Source of the DNA: GCA-2733415 sp049614485
Lineage (GTDB): Bacteria > Bacteroidota > Bacteroidia > Flavobacteriales > Flavobacteriaceae
Direction of reading: 5' to 3'
Length of the DNA: 8,108 bases
Assembly (NCBI GenBank): GCA_049614485.1
Contig: JBMZDR010000042.1
Span: forward strand, 1 to 8,108
Shown here: positions 1 to 5,733 of the stretch, one piece after another
Layout of the letters: each line of letters opens with the position of its first letter
Position numbering within the stretch: the stretch's first letter is position 1
Notes under the pieces: model-generated
Told to the model about the DNA's origin: nothing
The model's database searches: none
What the model saw: only the letters and a program-made list of their open reading frames with translations
Made by a program: the position numbers and the translations under genes

Positions 1-606
1 ACACAATCGTAAATCTGACAATGCATTTGCTACAGGTACAACGTCTAAAAAGATTTCAAATGAAGTTACAGCAAAACAATTATCATTATTTGCATCTTGA
101 ACACGCACCCAAATTGTTTGCTGTGCCACATTATTGTTGTAGTTATCAGGGGTATTTATTGCGTTGGTGTTATCAATAGCATTGTTCTCATTTAAATGAT
201 AGGTGATATCATAGATTGAAGGGTCTTGCGTATTTAGTATTTCTGCTTCAAATTGTGTTAAATCAAAAAACTCGCTACCATTGGAAGCAATGTCACACAG
301 TCTAATTATTGGGTTTGCTGGTTGAGTTGCTGTAGTAGCTGTACCTACTGTAATTTGAAAAGAACCAACAGTAAAACAGATATTATTATTTGCATTTTCT
401 ATACGCACCCAGATAGTTTCCGTAATATTTGTATTCGTGTATGGACTAGCTAGTGGGGTTGCATTATCAATAGCATTTTGTTCAGAACTGTGATACGTTA
501 TATTAAAATCAGTTGCATTTTGGGTAGTACCTAACACTTCAGTGTTATTATCTGTAAGCATAAATTCTTCGGTACCATCTGTGTTTGCATCACAGATAGT
601 CAGATC
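1..606 (-). repeat. Tandem protein repeats of about 99 residues in the surface protein
   Basis: Residues about 385-484 and 485-584 of the surface protein are homologous copies, and a third begins at LRLC (583-586) at the window edge. Each copy starts with a (T)ICD or LCD motif (C389, C488, C586). An ITYH motif follows, then NAIDN, then (T/Q)TIWVR (448-452 and 548-552) and a second cysteine (C461, C561). The copies are diverged in DNA, so this is an old domain duplication and not a fresh tandem repeat. Repeats with the ETIWVR core are common in long flavobacterial surface proteins, where they probably form beta-sandwich stalk modules. The paired cysteines could form one disulfide per module, which is inference. 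Confidence 0.8.
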
Positions 607-1758
607 AATAAGATTGTCAATAAACGGTGGAGGATAAAAGTTTACTTCTATTGATTGAGAATCGCTACAGCTTGATCCATCAGGAAAGCTAAAAAAACCT
701 GTAAGGGTATAAGTAGCAGGCGTATTAACAGTTAATGTAGGGGTGTTTTCATCTTGAGGGTATCCGTTTGCAACGGTCATATCAACACCGTCTTGCTGCC
801 ATTGATAACTGATTGGAAGTTGATTTGAAGCATCTACTTCACCTTCAATTACAACATTATCACCATCACAAGCATTTGCTACGCCATTAATTATTTGTAA
901 CCCGTCAATATTCAAATTAATTCCTAAACCGAAACTACCACCTTCTAAAAAAACAGCAGAATCAAAAGACGAATCTCCTTGATCTGCAATAACCAACTTT
1001 ATACGATAAGTGTTACCAGGTGTTACTGTAGCAGTTGCTGTTAGAGGAACCGTTTGCCCTCCATAACTTATAGGAGAATTGGCAGAAACAGTTGGGTCAG
1101 TATTGTCAAAGTTATAATAATCAAAGTACTGTTCATTTGCTGCATTACAAGAATTAGGAACTTCGGGTCTAACATTAGTACAAGATACCGCTAAACTTCC
1201 CGTGTTAGTATTAGGTAATACAGCTAAATTGGTAATTGTGCCAGTAGTTAAATCAGTTAAAATAAAGGCGAATGCATCAGAATAAGTGCACTCAAAATTT
1301 TGGTTATATTCTTCTGAGACAAATAGGTAATTAAAACTAACCTCGCTTGTAGGAGGTGTAAAATCAAACTCTAAATATGAAGCATCATTAGTATTGGTTA
1401 TACCTGCAATATTTTCTAAATCAGTATCACCGGCTGATAAAACTCCAGTGTCTGAAGTATTTGATTCCGGACCAGGTGCGTGCATGGCATTACCTGTGCT
1501 TAATACGATACCATTAGCAAACGGAAAATTTGGTGTTGCTAATGTAGCATCACGTTCAAAATAGGCAATACCATTAGGATGTGCTACTATTGAAGAACTG
1601 TAGTTTGCAGTATTGGCACAATCACCAGTAATTAAAATATCTTCTATTAATTGCTCAGGTGTATAGGTTGTATTATTTGTGCTAATTGGGTTTTGTGAAT
1701 AAAGATTTATGGATGCTGTGTAAATGACTAAAAGCAGCCAAAAGTTGTGTAATTTCAT
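1..1758 (-). CDS. Large secreted surface protein with choice-of-anchor L, Ig-like and repeat domains (3' end missing)
   Basis: The frame is open from an ATG at 1758-1756 to the window edge, giving 586 residues with the C-terminus cut off. The N-terminus is a signal peptide: K2, a hydrophobic stretch at about 6-17, and likely cleavage near LYS|Q at 21/22. Residues about 30-276 match the choice-of-anchor L domain, with FNYLFVSEEYN near 142-152, SDAFAFIL at 160-167 and the hallmark IADQGDSSFDSAVFLEGGSF at 257-276. Residues about 287-376 look Ig-like (C297, YQWQQDG at 318-324, C364). Two repeats of about 99 residues follow, and a third is just starting. Proteins of this layout in Flavobacteriaceae usually end in a type IX secretion sorting signal of the gliding-motility-associated type. 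That end lies outside the window, so T9SS export and surface attachment or adhesion are inference. The gene starts 111 bases after the ABC permease stop, and I see no clear promoter there. Ligand unknown. Confidence 0.88.
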   Translation of the reverse strand, partial: MKLHNFWLLLVIYTASINLYSQNPISTNNTTYTPEQLIEDILITGDCANTANYSSSIVAHPNGIAYFERDATLATPNFPFANGIVLSTGNAMHAPGPESNTSDTGVLSAGDTDLENIAGITNTNDASYLEFDFTPPTSEVSFNYLFVSEEYNQNFECTYSDAFAFILTDLTTGTITNLAVLPNTNTGSLAVSCTNVRPEVPNSCNAANEQYFDYYNFDNTDPTVSANSPISYGGQTVPLTATATVTPGNTYRIKLVIADQGDSSFDSAVFLEGGSFGLGINLNIDGLQIINGVANACDGDNVVIEGEVDASNQLPISYQWQQDGVDMTVANGYPQDENTPTLTVNTPATYTLTGFFSFPDGSSCSDSQSIEVNFYPPPFIDNLIDLTICDANTDGTEEFMLTDNNTEVLGTTQNATDFNITYHSSEQNAIDNATPLASPYTNTNITETIWVRIENANNNICFTVGSFQITVGTATTATQPANPIIRLCDIASNGSEFFDLTQFEAEILNTQDPSIYDITYHLNENNAIDNTNAINTPDNYNNNVAQQTIWVRVQDANNDNCFAVTSFEIFLDVVPVANALSDLRLC

Positions 1759-1869
1759 TTATCTTTTGTAAGTAGGTTATTTTTGCTAAAAATAGTAATA
1801 AAAATGCAATGTAAGTACTTAGTAAACAATAAATAAAAAAGTTTATTCAGCTTTATTTGGATTCACATT
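1759..1869. other. Spacer between ABC permease and surface protein genes, no clear signal
   Basis: This AT-rich stretch of 111 bases separates the permease stop from the start of the surface protein gene. On the minus strand I see only weak A/T-only inverted repeats (AAATAAA ... TTTATTT around 1828-1856), too unstable to call a terminator. The best -7-like sequence, TATTTTTA near 1785-1792, has no TTG at a proper distance upstream. Whether the surface protein is co-transcribed with the ABC genes cannot be decided from the sequence. Confidence 0.5.
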
Positions 1870-2697
1870 TTATAAATCCCGCTTTTTTAACAGCCAATAT
1901 GATGCTGACACGAAAATAACTGTCCAAACTATTATGATTAATACTTCATGCCAATGTACTGCATAATCGTATGCTAAATTAGTTTTGTCAGGGCTAGAAA
2001 TCATTATAATACGCTGTATTGGCTGATTAATTAAATTATAGAGAGCAGTAAATGGTGCAAACATCATAATATTATTTGCAATATCTTCATTTGCCCAATT
2101 CCATTGTAAATTTTCATAAATTATCAGCTCTACAAAAGCAGTTACTACTAATGCCCCCAAAGCAAAAGCACTACGTTTTATAAGTACAGCCATGAATAAA
2201 CAAAAACTGAAAAAACCTAACAATTTAAAAAAGTACGCAGCTACAAATTCGATATCCATAATAATGATGCTCAAATCTGTATGGGATGAGTGTATCAGAC
2301 CAATTATCAGTGTTGCAATCCCTATAAAAAGTGAAGAGAGGAGCGTATAGACTAAAATGAAATAAAACTTAGAAAGAATAAATTCCTTTTTACTTAAACC
2401 ATCAATCAAATTCTGCTTAACAGTTCGGTTGCTATATTCATTTGCAACCATAGAGACCACAATTAAAGCAAAAAAGAGCTTAAAATAACTCGCAAAAAAA
2501 GGGATGATATGCCAGATTAATGGGAAATTAAATATGCCGGTTTGCGCTAAATCGATAGTGAAGTATCCAAAAAAATCAATTGTAATAGATGATAGAATTA
2601 GAACAGAAAACGGGACGATAAATGACACGATAATTAAAAATCGACTCATTTTGTTTAACCATAATTTCTGAAATTCTATTTGGAGCAAACGTTTCAT
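1870..2697 (-). CDS. ABC-2-type transporter permease (partner of the BcrA-like ATPase)
   Basis: This 275-residue integral membrane protein has about six predicted membrane segments (roughly 20-40, 60-85, 110-136, 148-172, 176-195 and 250-270) and ends in the basic tail LLKKRDL. The stretch NEYSNRTVKQNLIDGLSKKEF (86-106), after the second membrane segment, is typical of ABC-2/BcrB-like permeases, which read NE...RT..Q.L..G.S+..F. It starts only 6 bases after the stop of the ATPase gene, so the two form an operon and most likely one exporter in the inner membrane, probably as two permeases plus two ATPases. Relatives move peptides or hydrophobic compounds, or give resistance to peptide antibiotics, but the substrate cannot be read from the sequence. 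The start is set by the tight spacing and by a normal MKRLLQIEFQKLW amphipathic N-terminus. Confidence 0.85.
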   Translation of the reverse strand: MKRLLQIEFQKLWLNKMSRFLIIVSFIVPFSVLILSSITIDFFGYFTIDLAQTGIFNFPLIWHIIPFFASYFKLFFALIVVSMVANEYSNRTVKQNLIDGLSKKEFILSKFYFILVYTLLSSLFIGIATLIIGLIHSSHTDLSIIIMDIEFVAAYFFKLLGFFSFCLFMAVLIKRSAFALGALVVTAFVELIIYENLQWNWANEDIANNIMMFAPFTALYNLINQPIQRIIMISSPDKTNLAYDYAVHWHEVLIIIVWTVIFVSASYWLLKKRDL

Positions 2698-2703
2698 GAC
2701 AAT

Positions 2704-3603
2704 TTATTTATTGTTAGTTAATTGTAAAAATTGATTTTCTAAACTTTCTTTTCTTTTTACTAAATGTGATATTACAATACCTTTATTAAAAAGCATTGTA
2801 TTCAGTTCATCTGAAGCGATATCCTTATTTAAAAACGCAATGATTTTTCCATCTTCTTCTTTTATAGTGCCAAATGTGTCGTTGTTATTTAAAAAGGCTA
2901 AAAGCTCTGTTTTGTGTACAGTATTTAATTCGAAAAAACCTTTCGTTGCAATCAATTCATCTACTCTTCCTTCGTATAATTTTTCACCTTGCCTTAAAAT
3001 AACGACATGTGAGCATACTTTTTCAACTTCATCTAATAAGTGAGATGCTAATAAAATTGTAGTTCCTTTTTCTGCAATAGAGGTTATTAAGGCTCTAATT
3101 TGATGTATACCTTGTGGGTCTAAGCCATTTGTAGGTTCATCTAAAATTAGTATTTCTGGGTCGTTTAATAAGGCAGAAGCAATGGCTAAACGTTGTTTCA
3201 TACCTAATGAAAACGATTTAAACTTGCTGTCTTTTCGTTCAATCAGCCCTACTAAAGTTAACTTTTCAATAATTTTGTCTGTTGGAATGCTTTTGATTTT
3301 ACAAACTAAATTTAAATTTTCATACGCAGACATGTAAGGGTAAAAGTTTGGGTGTTCAATTATCGCTCCAACTTTTTTTAATGCCGCATGTGTAGAGATT
3401 GAGTTGTTAAACCAAGAAAATTCTCCAGAGCACTTATTAACAACATTTAAAACAATGCCTAGAGTTGTAGATTTTCCACTTCCATTTGGTCCAAGAATAC
3501 CATATACATTTCCTTTTTGAATGGAAAAAGATAAGTTTTTAACGGCATGAAGTGTTCCAAATTTTTTATTCAAATTTTTTATTGATAAGATGGTGTTGTT
3601 CAT
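2704..3603 (-). CDS. ABC transporter ATP-binding protein, BcrA/lantibiotic-immunity subfamily
   Basis: The 299-residue cytoplasmic ATPase powers the permease encoded directly downstream. All nucleotide-binding motifs are present: Walker A GPNGSGKST (38-46), signature FSLGMKQR (131-138), Walker B ILILDEP (151-157), D-loop GLDP (160-163) and switch histidine H188 in ASHLLDE. Two traits place it in the BcrA-like branch. The signature is SLGMKQR instead of LSGGQ, and the Q-loop position carries glutamate (IIEHPNFYPYMSAYENL, E83), as in bacitracin and lantibiotic self-protection transporters. The C-terminal 80 or so residues are a subfamily-specific extension. The length is normal for the family. 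The start follows an A-rich leader (CAAAGA before ATG), usual in this phylum where Shine-Dalgarno sites are weak. A role in extrusion of, or resistance to, envelope-active peptides is inferred from the family. It could equally be an exporter of unknown housekeeping function. Confidence 0.92.
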   Translation of the reverse strand: MNNTILSIKNLNKKFGTLHAVKNLSFSIQKGNVYGILGPNGSGKSTTLGIVLNVVNKCSGEFSWFNNSISTHAALKKVGAIIEHPNFYPYMSAYENLNLVCKIKSIPTDKIIEKLTLVGLIERKDSKFKSFSLGMKQRLAIASALLNDPEILILDEPTNGLDPQGIHQIRALITSIAEKGTTILLASHLLDEVEKVCSHVVILRQGEKLYEGRVDELIATKGFFELNTVHKTELLAFLNNNDTFGTIKEEDGKIIAFLNKDIASDELNTMLFNKGIVISHLVKRKESLENQFLQLTNNK

Positions 3604-3680
3604 TCTTTGATAGATTATAATAACAAGACGAATATGATGTTATTTTGTTACATAAATTGTTTTTTATGTTTCTTATAAAA

Positions 3681-3713
3681 AAAATATACACAAGATTTGG
3701 AAGAGACTTCAAA
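3681..3713 (-). promoter_or_regulatory. Candidate promoter for the ABC transporter operon
   Basis: On the minus strand, TTTG (plus coordinates 3713-3710) is followed after 21 bases by TATATTTT (3688-3681). The second box matches seven of eight positions of the Bacteroidota -7 consensus TAnnTTTG. Transcription would begin near 3675 and leave a leader of about 70 bases before the ATPase ATG at 3603. It overlaps the stronger plus-strand promoter, so the two would be divergent and possibly competing. The region is AT-rich, so a chance match is possible. Confidence 0.35.
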
Positions 3714-3726
3714 AATTGTATATTTG
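3696..3726 (+). promoter_or_regulatory. Strong candidate promoter for a small RNA
   Basis: TTTG (3696-3699), exactly 19 bases, then TATATTTG (3719-3726). This matches every fixed position of the Bacteroidota housekeeping sigma consensus (TTTG near -33, TAnnTTTG near -7) with a usual spacing. Transcription should start about 5 bases after the last G, near 3731. No protein-coding gene follows on this strand. What follows is a foldable region ending in an intrinsic terminator. Confidence 0.65.
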
Positions 3727-3730
3727 AAAT

Positions 3731-3856
3731 GTAATTACACTAATATTTACTGTGAGGACATTAGCTATAGCCCCATAAGCTTACTAAAGAGAGTAGTAAA
3801 CTAACTGTAATTTTTTTAAAAAACATTCTAACTTATTAGAATGTTTTTTCTTTTTT
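3731..3856 (+). ncRNA. Candidate small RNA of about 125 nt, possibly 6S-like
   Basis: The region is bounded by a consensus promoter (3696-3726) and an intrinsic terminator (3818-3856), with no convincing reading frame between them. It can fold into a rod. AATTACA (3733-3739) pairs with TGTAATT (3806-3812). After an internal loop (3740-3745 / 3801-3805), TTTACT (3746-3751) pairs with AGTAAA (3795-3800). An open bubble follows (about 3752-3762 / 3782-3794), then an apical hairpin AGCTAT (3763-3768) against AT-A-AGCT (3775-3781, one bulged A) with a C-rich loop. An alternative pairing inside the bubble is GTGAG (3752-3756) with CTTAC (3780-3784). A closing stem, large bubble and apical stem in an RNA of this size recall 6S RNA, the promoter mimic that binds RNA polymerase. 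A flavobacterial 6S-type family exists, but I cannot test membership. The existence of a transcript is fairly well supported; the family is a guess. The pairings were found by eye. Confidence 0.55.
3818..3856 (+). terminator. Intrinsic terminator of the candidate small RNA
   Basis: A 14-bp perfect stem, AAAAAACATTCTAA (3818-3831) with TTAGAATGTTTTTT as seen on the same strand (3836-3849), closes over a 4-base loop, CTTA. It is followed by CTTTTTT, which gives a long U-tract on the plus strand. The minus-strand reading also ends in T6 from the other arm, so it may stop transcription both ways. It closes the small RNA gene that begins near 3731. Confidence 0.8.
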
Positions 3857-4012
3857 AGAAATATGATTGTTTACCATATTATATTAATCTCTTTTTTTTG
3901 GAATGTGATTTCCTGGTTAACGGTAATTTTTTATAATACATAAAGTTATAAGATCATTAGTTTGATGCTCCTCAACTTAACCTGAATAAATAAAGGCAGT
4001 ATATCTGTATAC
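3857..4012. other. Spacer between two terminators, no gene supported
   Basis: These 156 bases lie between the small-RNA terminator and the terminator of the nucleoid-associated protein gene. The only frame of note is a 26-codon plus-strand ORF at 3863-3943 encoding a hydrophobic peptide. It lies just after a terminator with no visible promoter, so I do not call it. A small inverted repeat, GTATA-TCT-G-TATAC-like, lies at about 3999-4012. I see no other structure here. Confidence 0.5.
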
Positions 4013-4065
4013 GATCATAATAAAAAACCTCTTAAATGTAGTTTAAGAGGTTTTTTATTATGATC
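4013..4065 (-). terminator. Strong hairpin terminator overlapping the stop codon of the nucleoid-associated protein gene
   Basis: A perfect 24-bp inverted repeat (4013-4036 with 4042-4065) surrounds a 5-base loop (TGTAG). The GC-bearing core is CCTCTTAAA / TTTAAGAGG, flanked by A6/T6, so either strand gives a hairpin followed by a U-tract. On the minus strand it ends the gene whose stop codon is at 4058-4060. The upstream arm contains that TAA and the last two codons (Gly-Ser). It probably ends the whole cca-to-nucleoid-protein transcript and also blocks leftover plus-strand transcription from the small RNA side. Confidence 0.85.
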
Positions 4066-5119
4066 CTTTTTGTTCTTTGTTGAAATAGACTAAGTAATAA
4101 TACATTTGTTTTTCTTCATCCCAACCTTTTTCAACAAACTTTTCTGCAGATTCTGGGTTGATAAAATCCATTTTAATTTGAATGTTCGTATCTAAATCAA
4201 TAACGTTTTTTATTTTCTTTCTAGAAGCTGTTACCGCGGTATTTGAAATAGGGAATTCAGTTAAGTCCTCAACATTAAACTTTGGGGCTTTTTCCTGCTT
4301 GTAATGTTTAAATTCTGGTATTAATTCTGGGTTTTCGATAACATTATTTAAGAAACTTGTTTCTTCAAAATTGTCGTTTTTTGCAAAATAATCCATAGAA
4401 CGGTTCATGAACATCACTTCTTCCTTTTTATCTTCTGCAGGAAATACCACATCTTTTGCAAAGTTCTGACATAACTGTAAGTACTTTTTTGTAAAGAAGT
4501 TATCATCTGCTAAAGCATCAACACCTAAGAAATGTTCAAGCCAATATTTTGTGTCGTATTTATTAGAATCTGAAGATAAAATCTTGTAACCTGTTTCTTT
4601 TTCAATATTAAATATAATACAACCTTTATCTAATTTTTTTAGATTGACCCCTTGTTGTAATACAGCATCTAAATTTTCATTAGTTTCCTGAAATTGAAGA
4701 AAATCATGTTGTAATTCACTTTTGAAAATTCCAATACCATCAACTTTTTGATTGTCAATAACCAAGTTGTTTAAATAGGTAATGTACACTTCGCCACTTT
4801 TAATATGTGGGTGCATAGATTGGTCATACAAATGGCTTGTAATTTGTCTTGAAGCCTCATGAATAGTACTTGGGTTTAAGAAAATTTCCGAAACAATTTT
4901 ATGTAGTTCATTAAATTCTACATCTACCTCATTAGAAAATTGAAAGTAATTTTCTTCTTTTTCTCTGAATGGTTTAAAGAAAAACTCCTTTAATAAAGGC
5001 ATTAATTCGTCATCCATTTGGTAGGGTTCTTTTGATAAAAAAGCACCTTCAGCTTTACTTTTGTTGCCAACTCTATGAATTGATAAACTGTCTATATTTG
5101 TTTGGTATAAGTTAATCAT
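4058..5119 (-). CDS. Nucleoid-associated protein, NA37/NdpA (YejK-like) family
   Basis: The 353-residue soluble protein has no signal peptide or membrane segment. It resembles the Bacteroidota branch of the NA37/NdpA nucleoid-associated family. An N-terminal part opens with MINLYQTNIDSLSIHRVGNK and contains the family-typical segment around SHLYDQSMHPHIKSGEVYIT (about 91-110). This is followed by a segment on a bound or secreted product (NLVIDNQKVDGIGIFKSEL, about 112-130) and a charged C-terminal half that ends in YYYLVYFNKEQKGS. The E. coli relative YejK was found associated with the nucleoid, but its biochemical role is poorly defined, and this copy may differ. It is the last gene of a minus-strand run, starts 56 bases after the pRiA4b-like gene and ends within a strong terminator hairpin. 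No promoter is obvious in the 56-base gap. I recognised the family by overall pattern, not by a catalytic motif. Confidence 0.78.
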   Translation of the reverse strand: MINLYQTNIDSLSIHRVGNKSKAEGAFLSKEPYQMDDELMPLLKEFFFKPFREKEENYFQFSNEVDVEFNELHKIVSEIFLNPSTIHEASRQITSHLYDQSMHPHIKSGEVYITYLNNLVIDNQKVDGIGIFKSELQHDFLQFQETNENLDAVLQQGVNLKKLDKGCIIFNIEKETGYKILSSDSNKYDTKYWLEHFLGVDALADDNFFTKKYLQLCQNFAKDVVFPAEDKKEEVMFMNRSMDYFAKNDNFEETSFLNNVIENPELIPEFKHYKQEKAPKFNVEDLTEFPISNTAVTASRKKIKNVIDLDTNIQIKMDFINPESAEKFVEKGWDEEKQMYYYLVYFNKEQKGS

Positions 5120-5175
5120 TTGTGTAAATATTTAATGTAAAACTGTAAGGTAGTAAGGTATGAATTAAGAATGGT

Positions 5176-5691
5176 TTAATTCCATAAATCGTCATAATTA
5201 TCAAAAGCTTGATCGTCTAAATCTTCAAACTCGGTGAAATCTAAATCACCGTCATTTTCTTCTTTTTCGGCTTCAAAAACTTTATCTGGCGGACTGTCTG
5301 GTAGTTCACCATGAGCAAACATTAAGTTCGGATAGCTTACGTTATCTTGAGGTTCTGCAATTTCTGCAAGCTCTATTAAAAAAGTCCACATTGTAAAGAA
5401 ATCATACACGTAAATAAGTTTGCGTTCATGTTCAGTAATGATATCATCTAATGATGTTTCTGCCATTATTCTTACAGAATCACCACCTTCACTCATGTCA
5501 AATAAGGCAATTTCCTCACCTTGATTCCATTCTTCATCACTGATATAAAATGACGCCATTTCTCCGCCTTCAAAACCAAATGCTTGTACAATGGCATTGT
5601 TAAAATCTTCTGCTGTTGCTGAAGCTTTTATTTCGATGTCTCTAAACACATCTTCCTGATCATCAAGTATAACTCTAAAACGGTATATCAT
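5176..5691 (-). CDS. pRiA4b ORF-3-like family protein (also annotated as IS1096 passenger TnpR-like)
   Basis: This 171-residue soluble acidic protein resembles the plasmid pRiA4b ORF-3-like family. It opens with a beta strand, MIYRFRVILDD. A conserved-type stretch then follows: DIEIKASATAEDFNNAIVQAFGF (18-40), the family's 'W/F R.I.v....tl..lh..I..aFGw' region. After this come MASFYIS (45-51) and LIYVYDFFTMWTFLIEL (92-108), which stands in for the usual YDFGDxWxHxI core. PNLMFAHGELPDSPPD (121-136) corresponds to the family's P...GxG..PPED end. About 30 residues of very acidic tail finish it (from about 138, with FEDLDDQAFDNYDDLWN at the end). The family name is historical: no recombinase motif is present and the molecular function is unknown. 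It lies between heme A synthase and the nucleoid-associated protein, with gaps of 42 and 56 bases, so co-transcription is likely. Confidence 0.75.
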   Translation of the reverse strand: MIYRFRVILDDQEDVFRDIEIKASATAEDFNNAIVQAFGFEGGEMASFYISDEEWNQGEEIALFDMSEGGDSVRIMAETSLDDIITEHERKLIYVYDFFTMWTFLIELAEIAEPQDNVSYPNLMFAHGELPDSPPDKVFEAEKEENDGDLDFTEFEDLDDQAFDNYDDLWN

Positions 5692-5733
5692 GGTAAAATT
5701 TAGTTTTTAAAAATGCAAAAATCGACAATTATT

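Noticed and set aside
2840..3043. A plus-strand ORF of 67 codons inside the ABC ATPase gene
   Set aside because: It is antisense to a well-supported gene with complete ATPase motifs, and its product shows no recognisable pattern. It is a shadow frame.
1870..3603. The ABC pair as the gliding-motility transporter GldA/GldF, given the neighbouring surface protein
   Set aside because: The ATPase has the E-type Q-loop and SLGMKQR signature of the BcrA branch, and no other gld gene is nearby. Gliding involvement is not supported.
3863..3943. A 26-codon plus-strand ORF for a hydrophobic peptide (MIVYHIILISFFWNVISWLT...), at first sight like a type I toxin
   Set aside because: It begins just after a strong terminator, with no promoter or ribosome-binding signal. 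The nearby small RNA is on the same strand and not antisense to it. Short hydrophobic ORFs arise easily in AT-rich DNA.
3999..4012. Short inverted repeat GTATATCTGTATAC as an operator site
   Set aside because: Only five bases per arm, A/T-rich, and not next to any promoter I can support. Chance is the simpler explanation.
5176..5691. The TnpR-like label as evidence of a transposon or insertion sequence
   Set aside because: No transposase, terminal inverted repeats, target duplications or resolvase motifs are visible around it. The label is historical for the family.
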